Shown here: positions 16,428 through 24,407 of the stretch, one piece after another
Position numbering within the stretch: position 1 is the stretch's first letter
Layout: the number at the start of each line of letters is the position of its first letter
Notes under the pieces: generated by a model
What the model was told of the DNA's origin: nothing
The model's input: the letters and a program-made list of their open reading frames with translations, nothing else
The model's database searches: none
Origin: Candidatus Heimdallarchaeota archaeon
Lineage (GTDB): Archaea > Asgardarchaeota > Heimdallarchaeia > Heimdallarchaeales > Kariarchaeaceae
Assembly (NCBI GenBank): GCA_015522385.1
Contig: WAMJ01000121.1
Location: forward strand, 1-38,730
Reading direction: 5' to 3'
Length of the DNA: 38,730 bases
Translations under genes and position numbers: made by a program

Positions 16428-17171
16428 ATGAGTTCCGAGCCAAGTATAAAAAAAATTCTTATGTACCATATAAAGGAGATTAGTGAAAGAATAAAGCTCA
16501 AAAGTGAATTTTTCCCTATACAACTCCTTGATCTGAGGTGCAAGAGGAAGATCCAACTTGATCGTGACCCCGAGAACTATAACCTGAAGCGGAATGAGAT
16601 CTCCATCGCAGATGTGAGAATAAATGCACTCGAGGAAAAGAGAATCGGGGAGGATAGGATCGACCAAATGCTCACTTCACACATCATAGACAAACTTCCG
16701 GAGATGTTTGGGAAAAATCTCAAGATTGAGAAGAACATAGACCTCGAGGTCGGGTATGACAACGTCCATCTGAGTGGGAGAGCAGACCTGATCATCACGG
16801 ACCAGAGGACGATGAAAAAGTCTATTATCATGATTCACTCAATTCCAGACATCAGGTCAAAATTCAACATTCCAAAACCCAGACATCTTGATCAACTCCT
16901 AGTTCTTCAAGATGCGATGAACAAGGTTGAGGGATACCTTGTGTACATAACGAGGGACATAGGTGAGATGATAATGTATATTCAGCAGTATGACCGAACA
17001 CGGCTCTCCAAGATCAAGAAAGAGCTAATTGCTCTTGAGCAAAGCAGAAGGAAGAAAGAACTTGTGAAGAAGATGAAGGACAGCTCACAGGAACCCTGCT
17101 CATATGAGTGTAAATGGGCAGACTTCTGCTGGGGTGAAGATGCAATCCCTCCCCTCAGGTATATCTTTTAA
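16428..17171 (+). CDS. Cas4/RecB-like PD-(D/E)XK nuclease-fold protein, active site apparently degenerate
   Basis: A 247-residue protein with the plan of Cas4-like iron-sulphur nucleases: one N-terminal cysteine in DLRCKRKIQLDRD (C38), a core with SGRADLIITD (D120), the QxxxY-like motif HLDQLLVL (Q156, with L where Y is usual) and a C-terminal cysteine cluster CSYECKWADFC (C224, C228, C234). Four cysteines could bind a 4Fe-4S cluster. The E-x-K part of the active site should follow D120 by about 13-16 residues, but the strand there reads SIIMIHSIP, so the catalytic glutamate and lysine seem to be lost. No CRISPR array or other cas gene is nearby. The following propeller gene overlaps its end. 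A DNA-binding role without cleavage is an inference. Confidence 0.7.
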   Translation: MSSEPSIKKILMYHIKEISERIKLKSEFFPIQLLDLRCKRKIQLDRDPENYNLKRNEISIADVRINALEEKRIGEDRIDQMLTSHIIDKLPEMFGKNLKIEKNIDLEVGYDNVHLSGRADLIITDQRTMKKSIIMIHSIPDIRSKFNIPKPRHLDQLLVLQDAMNKVEGYLVYITRDIGEMIMYIQQYDRTRLSKIKKELIALEQSRRKKELVKKMKDSSQEPCSYECKWADFCWGEDAIPPLRYIF

Positions 17172-18096
17172 ATTAATACACGCGAATGGGAGAGTTCATA
17201 TTCCAAGATGCAATCCCGAATCTGTGGATCCCATTCAGCACACAATTAACTCTATCGAGACCACGAAATCGGAGGTCTTTCTAGGGATGGGGAACTACAA
17301 TGTCCTCCGCCTCAATAATAACATGGAACTTGTGGGGATAATACCAATAGGGTGGGAGATCAAACGAGTTAAGGTAGACGAGGACAACCTATTCGTGACT
17401 TCCCTCAAAGAGGTAGTACACTGGCACTGCCTTAGTACGAAGGATACAGCGGAATACCGTATCCCTTACGGATCCCTTGGGTTATATATCACAGCAGAGA
17501 AGGATATCGTGGCTGGTGCATACCAAGGTTTGGTCAGGGTCTGGGATTCTAAGGGTCAGCTCAGGTACGACCTAGAGGGACACGACACTAGGGTCTGGGC
17601 CATAGCGGAGTATGATGGAATGATAATTACTGGGGATGGTTTCCGCGGTCCGAACTCATTCATCAGATTCTGGTCAAAGGATGACGGTACTATCATCAGT
17701 ATAATTAGGAGGGAGAATCACAGGGTGAATTCGATCTTGGTGGACGGAGATGAGCTCCTAGCTACAATGGGACGACCAGGGGAGATTGTTTCTTACAACA
17801 TCTCCGATCAGACCGTAAATTGGGGTGTCCAAATCGGAGCGAATCTCACAGAAATAGCTCTTGGGGGAGATGTGATTTACGCCTCTGACAACAACAAGTT
17901 GATTGAGCTCTCACGAGATGGAGAAGTGAAATCACGGACTCAATTCGAGGGTTCTATCATCTCCATGAACAATTGGAAGAACGGATTCCTTCTGGGAGTG
18001 GACAATACCCTACACTACCTGAACAGCTCACTTGAGGAAGTTGAGAGAATCTCTATCGACAAGGAATTCACCCTATCTAGGCAACTAGTGACTTGA
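17140..18096 (+). CDS. WD40-like beta-propeller protein
   Basis: A 318-residue protein made of about six or seven beta-propeller blades. The best WD40-like blades are LVRVWDSKGQ followed by LEGHDTRVWAIAEYDG, and FIRFWSKDDG followed by ENHRVNSILVDGDEL; later blades are divergent (VIYASDNNKLIELSRDGEV, FLLGVDNTLHYLNSS). No signal peptide is seen, so a cytoplasmic scaffold is likely. The start is uncertain: an ATG at 17140, preceded by GGGGTGA, lies inside the upstream nuclease-like gene and gives a 32-base overlap; a frame start at 17104 is less likely. The overlap suggests coupled translation and a shared function with the Cas4-like protein. The last 20 bases overlap the convergent RING-repeat gene. 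Confidence 0.75.
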   Translation: MQSLPSGISFKLIHANGRVHIPRCNPESVDPIQHTINSIETTKSEVFLGMGNYNVLRLNNNMELVGIIPIGWEIKRVKVDEDNLFVTSLKEVVHWHCLSTKDTAEYRIPYGSLGLYITAEKDIVAGAYQGLVRVWDSKGQLRYDLEGHDTRVWAIAEYDGMIITGDGFRGPNSFIRFWSKDDGTIISIIRRENHRVNSILVDGDELLATMGRPGEIVSYNISDQTVNWGVQIGANLTEIALGGDVIYASDNNKLIELSRDGEVKSRTQFEGSIISMNNWKNGFLLGVDNTLHYLNSSLEEVERISIDKEFTLSRQLVT

Positions 18097-21000
18097 CATC
18101 TTCCATAGAGATCTCGGATTGACAGTGCGGGCATCGTTTGTTGTCCAAAACCCAAGGTAAGAGCTCATTGTAGTGGGTCTGCCCTTTACATCTTGGACAT
18201 ATTCCTACCCTCTCACCACCCTCTATTTTCTGGAAACACACAGGGCATTCTTCACCTATGCTTCCGACTGGAGGGATGATTTCACCAGTTTCTTCGTTGT
18301 AGACCAATTCCGTATAGTCTTCAAGCACCTCCTTTATCGCTCTTCTAAAGGTTGGGGTCGGAGGTTTGTTTGATATATTCGACGAGATTGCCATTATATT
18401 TATTGCGACTTTCGAGTTCAGTACTGCATTCTCAATCTGATCCTTAATCTTCCTTCTGACCTCATCGTAAGAGTACTGTTCCTTGTAAAAATCAACAGCA
18501 GGGAGGGTAATTGTACCGAGGTCATACCTCACTATGCCCAGAGATCCATCAGGAATGAGGACTTCATTGAGCAATTCCTCGAATTGCCTATTAGTCCCCT
18601 TGAACTCTACCATCTCTTTGATCTTCCCTAAACCAATTGATGACCCACGCTCGAGAGAGCTCAGTTTGTTCTGGATCTCCTCCTTCATCTTCTTCTTCTC
18701 ACCAGGAGAGGCAATCCATTGGACATACTCAATAACCATATCGTCGAGGTCTATAGAGACCTCCTCTTTGAAATATCGCTCTACCAGTTTCTTCAGCTCT
18801 TGGTATGTTATACCAAAGTTCTCGGTCAAGGACTTATAATTTGTTAGCGGGATTATGGCAGGAACATTATACTTCTGGATCGTGAAGAGGAACTCACGAA
18901 TGGGAAGAAACTCCTTTTGCCTAAGCCCCTTGTCCTTCTCGACCATGGAAAACAGCTCTTCCATACGACTCTTGAGCTGTGTGAAGTTCTCCCGAAGTTC
19001 CGGGAATACATCATCGTACTCTTGGAGAAGGTTAAGATCGTAGTTGAGGCTTGAATGAATACCATCAAGAACCTCCACGACCTTCTCAAGGGTGTAGTAA
19101 TCATTGGGCTTTCTCGATCGCAGATTATCTAACGTTTCGTACGCGTCAAGGACCTTAATGTAGTTGTCCTGTAGACGGGAGAACCAAGCAAATTGCTCAG
19201 TCACATAGTCACTCCTTCTCTTGTTCAACCTCCTCAGGACAAGGTACTCCTTGTAGTTCTTTGCTCCGAATTTCAGCGCCTCCTGAAAGGATCGATGGTC
19301 ACTATATCCTTGCTGTACTGCGACTTTATACTGTCCGTAGTCTGTGAAACCACCATGTTTCATTAATTGGAAGGTCTCAAAATCAGGTGCTCCCCACTCG
19401 GTTGCCTTCTGGTATATCTCGAAACTTTGGAAACCCGCCTTCTTCGCGATGGAGAAGACTTCATAATTCGGAAATCCTTTCTCGTCCATTTCCTCCAAGG
19501 CGATGGCGTCTGGAGCGCCTTTCGACACACCTTCGTCATATTCTTCCCTAGTGAAATATCCTAACCGATGTGCCTCCCGCATCTGTGCATGGGATTCAAA
19601 ACCGCCCTTCTTTATCTGATTGTATATCCTTGGATCTGGGGCATGAACTCGCTTTGCTGCGTAATAATGCTCTGGTGAGTCAAATCCTTTCTCATGTGAT
19701 TGAAGGAGGTCATCCCATGTACGGTATCCCTCCTCGATCAGGCGGTCATACTCTGCCTTGTTGGAACACCCTAGTTTTTGGGCATTGACCATCTCCTCCT
19801 TGGAGCTGAATCCAAGGTTCTTGGCATGGTTTTGCTCATCACGGGTCGTGAATCCTAAGGTCAGAGCTTGGGTCCATTCCTCCATTGTAAAGAATCCACT
19901 TGACTCAGCCTGCTGCATCTCCTCATACGTACTGAAGCCCCTTGCACCACCGTTGATGTATGTCTTGTAGTTGGGGAAACCCTTCTCCACTGCTTGGAGA
20001 TACTCCTCATATATTAGAGATCCAGTCTCAGAATACTCGGGATCGAGAATGACACCAAAGGAGATCATCTTCTGCATCTCCTCATAGGTCGGTATCCCGT
20101 GGATATTGGCGAGTAACCAAGTTTTGACATTTGGAAAACCACTTTCAGAAGCAGTCTTGTAGTCACTGTAAAGCTCAAAGCCCAATGACCTAATTTTGCG
20201 ATACTCAGAATATGTAATGTCTTCAAACCCATGTGACCTCATCTCCTGGTACTGAGTAAAGTTCTCACAGCCCAAGGAGAAAGCGTTTGCCATCGTCTCC
20301 TGATCTGGGAAACCGAGGGCTTTTGCGTGGAGGAAATCGGAATAGGTCTCGAATCCATTTGACACACAAGCCTCGTAAAGGACTGCACCTGGACAGCCCA
20401 TCTGCTCACCTGCAATATATGATTGGTAGTCGAGATACCCCTTGTCCAAAGCGTCATTTAACGTCTTCTGATTTGGGAATGTAGATATCAGCTCCTTGAT
20501 CCTGTTGACAGATGGGAGTTCGTTCATCCCACGAGCAATGGCAAGGTATTTCCTAATGATCTCCACCTTGTTTATTGAGAGGGTATTGAATCTCTTGAAA
20601 TCTTCCCTATGTTTCTTCCAATCCTCCTCCGTGATCTTCCAATTGAGAAGGTACTCTGCTCGCCAGTCTTCAACCAATGTCTCACTTGATTGTATCTGAT
20701 ACTTATGAATAAGCCCTAGCTGAATAAGACCGATGAAAATGTCCAGAATAATGAAACCTAGTACGTAGAGAGAGAAGGGTTGTTGGAGATAAATATATGC
20801 AGTGGCAGCTACGATCAACTCCAGAAAGATAGAGGAGAGGATGAATTGATATCCTCTTCTTTTATTCGGCAAATCTTGTTGCTGAAGGTCAGACACTATG
20901 GTCTCCGTAGTTTCGAACAAGAGGGGAATTCCGTCCATTGAATTCATAGATGGAAGTATCTCGAACTTCAGAGAACCGTCCATATTTAGTACTGAAGTGA

Positions 21001-21205
21001 GGGTTAATGAGAGGAGACGGAGAACTATCCCTGCGACAATTAGAGCTAGAGCTACTCTGCTATCTACTGAATAGAGAAACAGCATGGATACTGTAACGGC
21101 AGATATAAAAGAGAAAATAGATGAAGTATAAACAAAGTTGAGACCTTTAAATTTCAAGTAGTTGTAGATCCGGTCAACCTCGCTATCCAAGTTCGGATTT
21201 TCCAC
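18077..21205 (-). CDS. Giant membrane-anchored 14-residue-repeat protein with C-terminal RING-like finger
   Basis: A 1042-residue protein not matching any family I recognise. Order of parts: two pairs of transmembrane segments (about 27-73 and 120-166); a charged helical region; about 29 tandem repeats of 14 residues from about 256 to 660 with consensus G-[F/Y/A/C]-x-[S/T/N/D]-x-E-x-[Y/F/M]-x-x-A-x-x-x (for example GFSSKEEMVNAQKL); a helical, coiled-coil-like middle (660-790); two possible winged-helix segments (about 800-970); and a final RING-like finger with C987, C990, C1003, C1006, H1011, W1018, C1025, C1028, where the second histidine is replaced by E1014. The GTG start lies 26 bases after TTTATATCG. 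Membrane-tethered scaffold or E3-like protein is the working guess. Confidence 0.8.
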   Translation of the reverse strand: MENPNLDSEVDRIYNYLKFKGLNFVYTSSIFSFISAVTVSMLFLYSVDSRVALALIVAGIVLRLLSLTLTSVLNMDGSLKFEILPSMNSMDGIPLLFETTETIVSDLQQQDLPNKRRGYQFILSSIFLELIVAATAYIYLQQPFSLYVLGFIILDIFIGLIQLGLIHKYQIQSSETLVEDWRAEYLLNWKITEEDWKKHREDFKRFNTLSINKVEIIRKYLAIARGMNELPSVNRIKELISTFPNQKTLNDALDKGYLDYQSYIAGEQMGCPGAVLYEACVSNGFETYSDFLHAKALGFPDQETMANAFSLGCENFTQYQEMRSHGFEDITYSEYRKIRSLGFELYSDYKTASESGFPNVKTWLLANIHGIPTYEEMQKMISFGVILDPEYSETGSLIYEEYLQAVEKGFPNYKTYINGGARGFSTYEEMQQAESSGFFTMEEWTQALTLGFTTRDEQNHAKNLGFSSKEEMVNAQKLGCSNKAEYDRLIEEGYRTWDDLLQSHEKGFDSPEHYYAAKRVHAPDPRIYNQIKKGGFESHAQMREAHRLGYFTREEYDEGVSKGAPDAIALEEMDEKGFPNYEVFSIAKKAGFQSFEIYQKATEWGAPDFETFQLMKHGGFTDYGQYKVAVQQGYSDHRSFQEALKFGAKNYKEYLVLRRLNKRRSDYVTEQFAWFSRLQDNYIKVLDAYETLDNLRSRKPNDYYTLEKVVEVLDGIHSSLNYDLNLLQEYDDVFPELRENFTQLKSRMEELFSMVEKDKGLRQKEFLPIREFLFTIQKYNVPAIIPLTNYKSLTENFGITYQELKKLVERYFKEEVSIDLDDMVIEYVQWIASPGEKKKMKEEIQNKLSSLERGSSIGLGKIKEMVEFKGTNRQFEELLNEVLIPDGSLGIVRYDLGTITLPAVDFYKEQYSYDEVRRKIKDQIENAVLNSKVAINIMAISSNISNKPPTPTFRRAIKEVLEDYTELVYNEETGEIIPPVGSIGEECPVCFQKIEGGERVGICPRCKGQTHYNELLPWVLDNKRCPHCQSEISMEDVKSLVA
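19226..20440 (-). repeat. About 29 tandem copies of a 42-base coding repeat (14 residues)
   Basis: Within the 1042-residue gene, codons about 256-660 encode near-perfect 14-residue periodicity. Sixteen consecutive units in register can be read from GFFTMEEWTQALTL (residue 437) to GAKNYKEYLVLRRL (660). Two earlier units deviate in length: one of 16 residues (GFEDITYSEYRKIRSL) and one of 11 (GVILDPEYSET). DNA copies are well diverged, so the array is old and under protein-level selection rather than a recent expansion. Confidence 0.85.
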
Positions 21206-21226
21206 AAGTATAACCTGAGGTAATTC

Positions 21227-21237
21227 GATATAAAGAT
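21227..21237 (-). promoter_or_regulatory. TATA box for the RING-repeat gene
   Basis: On the minus strand CTTTATATCG is centred 26 bases before the GTG start at 21205, predicting a leaderless GTG-initiated mRNA. Confidence 0.55.
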
Positions 21238-21465
21238 ATGTGCGTTCCCTACAAAAGATTTCAAGGGGCTGTTTGGGTCGAGTTCACATCCAATTTTCCC
21301 TCTAAAAATGAGTGATTAAGTCATCCGAATTAGAATATTATCCATTAGACAAGTTCCTCTCTCTGACAAAATATCATAATTTAGATATCTAACAACACGA
21401 AGAGTTCATCATTAATATTGGATTATTTCATTATGTAGTAAGCATAAAACGACAGATTTATATAA

Positions 21466-21509
21466 TTTAGACCGCATATATTCATTTGGTCTAATAATTT
21501 ATTTAGACC
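21466..21509 (+). promoter_or_regulatory. Candidate PadR operator with three half-sites
   Basis: TTAGACC (21467-21473) and GGTCTAA (21488-21494) form an inverted repeat with a 14-base spacer, and a third half-site TTTAGACC lies at 21502-21509. TA-rich elements TTTATATAATTTA (21458-21469) and TAATTTATTTAG (21495-21506) overlap the sites, so a bound repressor would block the promoter. Position just before the PadR gene suggests autoregulation. The rest of the 324-base gap (21206-21457) is AT-rich with no gene seen. Confidence 0.55.
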
Positions 21510-21529
21510 TCAAAAATCGGTGAACTCGA

Positions 21530-22018
21530 ATGTGGCTCAATATCTTCAGACCCCAAGGAATACGACCGCTCTCCCCGACAGAGCTACTCGCTCTGTTCTC
21601 TGCAGGAAGGACCACTTACAAACCAGCAAAAGAAATAATCGAGGAGATGCGGAAGAGATCCCGAAACTGGCAACCTGAGGCAGGTACAGTCTATCCAGCA
21701 TTGCACCGACTTGTGGACAAAGGTCTATTGGAGAAGTCCCCAGACAGGAAGACCTCCTTCATGGTCTCGGAGAGGGGGTATCTCTTTATGTCATCAATAT
21801 CCAATGAGATCGGAATGCAATTGGAGGAATCCATCGCATTCTTTCAGACAGTATTGGAAGGCATTATAGACCTCAATCCGTTCGAGGCAGAACCCATCAT
21901 TGCAAAGGGTGAGAAGATACTTGAGACCGGTCTGAAAGACCTCCAGAAACTCAAATCAGCGGTTGTTGAGGAGAAGATCAGAGGAGATTGGAAGACCGTA
22001 GACGTCGAGTTTGACTGA
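21530..22018 (+). CDS. PadR-family transcriptional regulator
   Basis: A 162-residue regulator. The N-terminal winged helix shows the family pattern LSPTELLALFSAG, IIEEMRKRSRNWQPEAGTVYPALHRL and VDKGLLEKS, and the wing TSFMVSERG. The C-terminal helical part (about 85-145) would form the dimer. The Hsp20 gene follows after 11 bases, so PadR probably controls a two-gene stress operon and its own promoter, where an inverted repeat is present. The inducing signal is unknown. Confidence 0.9.
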   Translation: MWLNIFRPQGIRPLSPTELLALFSAGRTTYKPAKEIIEEMRKRSRNWQPEAGTVYPALHRLVDKGLLEKSPDRKTSFMVSERGYLFMSSISNEIGMQLEESIAFFQTVLEGIIDLNPFEAEPIIAKGEKILETGLKDLQKLKSAVVEEKIRGDWKTVDVEFD

Positions 22019-22029
22019 GGTGAAACAAC

Positions 22030-22446
22030 ATGAGACACGAAAGACACTTCATGCATGAAAGAAGAAGGGGCCCCAAGGGACCCATGCGGATGAGAATCCG
22101 ATGCGATAACTGTGGAGACCGACCATTGGCACCACGGTTTGGTATGAGAGGAGGAAGGATCCCCCGAGTCCTCGTTGACGAGAAGGAGGATGTCCTCACG
22201 CTCTTCATCAGCCTACCAGGGATCGACAAGTCATCCCTTAAGGTAAGGGCGAACTCCGAGTTCATCATTTACTCAGCGAATCTCAAGGAGGAATTAGCCA
22301 AGGCCTCGGGTACAGAGAAAGTCGATGGTAGGATCCCTCTAATGGACGAGGTCAATACAGAGAGCATTAAAGCAAGGTATGAGGACGGAATTCTCTACCT
22401 TACCCTCGACAAGATTGAGACCGGGGAGACCATCGAGGTCGAGTAG
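22030..22446 (+). CDS. Hsp20/alpha-crystallin family small heat shock protein
   Basis: A 138-residue ATP-independent chaperone that holds unfolded proteins. The N-terminal 40 residues are rich in R, H, G and M and contain a CDNCG pair of cysteines. The alpha-crystallin domain starts at about residue 45 (RVLVDEKEDVLTLFISLPG) and includes SSLKVRANSEFIIYSA and the late motif ARYEDGILYLTLDK. The C-terminal I-x-I/V anchor is replaced by a short ETIEVE end. A GAGGTGA sequence precedes the ATG. Co-transcribed with the PadR regulator. Confidence 0.9.
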   Translation: MRHERHFMHERRRGPKGPMRMRIRCDNCGDRPLAPRFGMRGGRIPRVLVDEKEDVLTLFISLPGIDKSSLKVRANSEFIIYSANLKEELAKASGTEKVDGRIPLMDEVNTESIKARYEDGILYLTLDKIETGETIEVE

Positions 22447-22456
22447 GTGACGAAGT

Positions 22457-22487
22457 GGTCTTGGTCAGCCTTCACAACGCCAAGACC
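22457..22487. repeat. Inverted repeat between convergent genes
   Basis: GGTCTTGG (22457-22464) and CCAAGACC (22480-22487) form an 8-bp stem with a 15-base loop, in the gap between the ends of the Hsp20 gene and the GNAT-like gene. It could act on both transcripts as a 3' end structure. There is no T tract directly after the stem, so termination is uncertain. Confidence 0.4.
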
Positions 22488-22532
22488 TCTCCATCAACAT
22501 TATACAGAATGTTTTGAATTTAACTTTTAGGA

Positions 22533-23447
22533 TCAACTATTGATATTGCAGGAGTAGTATCCAGATATCGTCTTGAATACAATCCCCTCAGCCCTCAATC
22601 GGCTCTTGAACTCAGGGCTAGGATCAAAGAGCAGGACGACCTCCTCGTACCCAGTGTTCACGAAATGTTCCATTGCATAGCTGAAGAGGTCTTCTTCCCA
22701 CTCTGCACCAGAGGCAAAAACCCGACGGATTGAAGCCCTATCGTGATCTTCTGCAAAGATACATACACCCACAATCTCCCCCTCATGATACTTGAGAATA
22801 ACATGGTTTTCTGCGTCATTTGCAGCATGAGTGACTTCTCCCATAACAATATCTGGTGAGAACTCCTGTCCAAATTTCTCGGAAAGTATCCTTGCAATTG
22901 CCTCCGCTGCAGGTCGGATGTCGGCACTCATCACCAACTTGATTGACCCGAAATTCCGAGAAAAGGCATTAGGATCAAAGAATTTTAAGTTTACCTTCGC
23001 CTCTCTGTTCAGTATCTGGACAAGGTTGAATCCGCCCTCGAGAGCAATCTTTACACTGTCACCCCAGCCACTATATATAATGGAGTCTACAGTACTGATA
23101 TTTAATTTCTGAAGTTGCTTTTTAACCGCATTGAGAAGTTCACTCGCTTGGCCTGTATGATCCTCCTCTATAAAGGGCATATAGAGATCTGCACGGACAG
23201 GGATAATCTCCGCGAAGCTGAAAGTATTGGATAACTGACAGACCATAAAACCTACAGGTCTCTCGTAGTAAGTCAGAACTGGAATGAGTTCCGGTTTAAC
23301 TGCAATCTCGGTAAAGATTCCTTTGAACTTTTCCCGGTCATACTTTAGGATACCTTCCTTTGGTTCCCATTCCTTAGTGACCCTGTGCATAAGTTCGAAT
23401 AACTCATCAGCCATCTCGGATGATGAACTGATCACGGAGTATGTCAT
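22533..23447 (-). CDS. Tandem GNAT-like acetyltransferase protein (probable)
   Basis: A 304-residue protein that reads as two GNAT-like halves. In the first, the strand pair PVLTYYERPVGFMVCQL and the helix ASELLNAVKKQLQKL fit the core acetyl-CoA fold; in the second, VILKYHEGEIVGVCIFAE is followed by the helix LFSYAMEHFVNTGYEEVVLLFD. The usual pyrophosphate loop (R/QxxGxG/A) is not clear in either half: HTGQAS and ASGAEWEE stand in those places. It could be a GNAT with poor motifs or a non-catalytic relative. No substrate is suggested by the neighbours. Confidence 0.6.
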   Translation of the reverse strand: MTYSVISSSSEMADELFELMHRVTKEWEPKEGILKYDREKFKGIFTEIAVKPELIPVLTYYERPVGFMVCQLSNTFSFAEIIPVRADLYMPFIEEDHTGQASELLNAVKKQLQKLNISTVDSIIYSGWGDSVKIALEGGFNLVQILNREAKVNLKFFDPNAFSRNFGSIKLVMSADIRPAAEAIARILSEKFGQEFSPDIVMGEVTHAANDAENHVILKYHEGEIVGVCIFAEDHDRASIRRVFASGAEWEEDLFSYAMEHFVNTGYEEVVLLFDPSPEFKSRLRAEGIVFKTISGYYSCNINS

Positions 23448-23493
23448 TAGAATAATAAAATCTCAAAGCTAAAAATGTTTTTCGCTGTTAGAC

Positions 23494-24393
23494 CTAATAG
23501 AGGTGCCCTATGAGGTCATCGTAGTTCCTCGGTCGAATAGCCCCTCGTTCAATTATGCTTTCTTCCGTCTTGTATGCTGGTTCCCTGTCCTCATACGTTG
23601 GTTTAGAGACCTGATAGTAAATACCAACAGGCACCTTGTCATTGTGATCCCAATCGTACGCCCTCTGGTAAGCCTTGAGGATATCCGTCTTATCGTGATC
23701 GGTTTCATCAAGGTTGTACACTCTCTCCCTGAAATAGTCATAGGTGTTGAACTTGTTGAAGGTCACACAGGGACTAAGGGCGTCAACGAAGGAGAATCCC
23801 TTGTGGGCGATTGCTGCCTCCATGATCTGTGCGAAGTGCTTACCATCTCCAGAGAATGCTCGTGCGACAAATGTAGCTCCTGCGGAGAGCGCGACCGCGA
23901 TTGGATTCAGTGGATTCTCAATATTTCCCTCGGGGGTACTCTTGGTCTTGTGACCAATCCTCGACGTGGGCGAGGTCTGACCGGTTGTGAGTCCGTAAAT
24001 TTGGTTGTCCATGATCACGTATGTCACGTCAAGATTTCTCCTTGCCGCGTGGATCAATCCACCGATACCGATACCCAGACCGTCTCCGTCACCACCTGCA
24101 CCAATGACCGTAAGCTTGGGGTTGGTGAGTTTGATGGAAGTTAGGTAGGGTCCAATTCTCCCGTGGAGGGTATGGATACCATATCCACCTAGAAAGTGAG
24201 GGAAGTTGGACGAGCACCCTATACCAGAAGCGACAACGGTATCCTTGGGATCACGCTGGAGCTTGACCAGTGCTTTCTTCGTGGCGGAGAGAACTCCGTA
24301 ATCACCACATCCTGGACACCACGTGGGCTTGACCTCTGATTTCCAGTCGCTGTTTGAGAACTTTAGATCTACTTTTTGACTTACTACTGCCAT
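23494..24393 (-). CDS. korB: 2-oxoacid:ferredoxin oxidoreductase, beta subunit
   Basis: ThDP-binding subunit that decarboxylates a 2-oxoacid (2-oxoglutarate or another) to acyl-CoA and reduces ferredoxin. At 299 residues it has the usual length. It shows WCPGCGD (cysteines for the 4Fe-4S cluster), GIGCSSNFPHF, the ThDP motif GGDGDGLGIGIGGL with DNQIYGLTTGQTSPTS, and the last cluster cysteine in LSPCVTF. It is read after korA, with a strong GGAGG ribosome site in the 14-base gap. Oxygen-sensitive enzymes of this type coexist here with an NAD-linked 2-oxoacid dehydrogenase operon. Confidence 0.93.
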   Translation of the reverse strand: MAVVSQKVDLKFSNSDWKSEVKPTWCPGCGDYGVLSATKKALVKLQRDPKDTVVASGIGCSSNFPHFLGGYGIHTLHGRIGPYLTSIKLTNPKLTVIGAGGDGDGLGIGIGGLIHAARRNLDVTYVIMDNQIYGLTTGQTSPTSRIGHKTKSTPEGNIENPLNPIAVALSAGATFVARAFSGDGKHFAQIMEAAIAHKGFSFVDALSPCVTFNKFNTYDYFRERVYNLDETDHDKTDILKAYQRAYDWDHNDKVPVGIYYQVSKPTYEDREPAYKTEESIIERGAIRPRNYDDLIGHLY

Positions 24394-24407
24394 ATTTCAT
24401 TCCTCCT

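Noticed and set aside
16428..17171. Part of a CRISPR-Cas locus, because of the Cas4-like protein
   Set aside because: No repeat-spacer array and no other cas gene anywhere in the window; Cas4-like folds occur widely outside CRISPR loci.
19226..20440. DNA-level tandem repeat or recent expansion
   Set aside because: Periodicity is clear in protein, but the DNA copies are too diverged for recent expansion or slippage.
23503..24144. 213-codon plus-strand frame opposite korB
   Set aside because: It is the reverse-strand shadow of korB, whose motifs are unmistakable.
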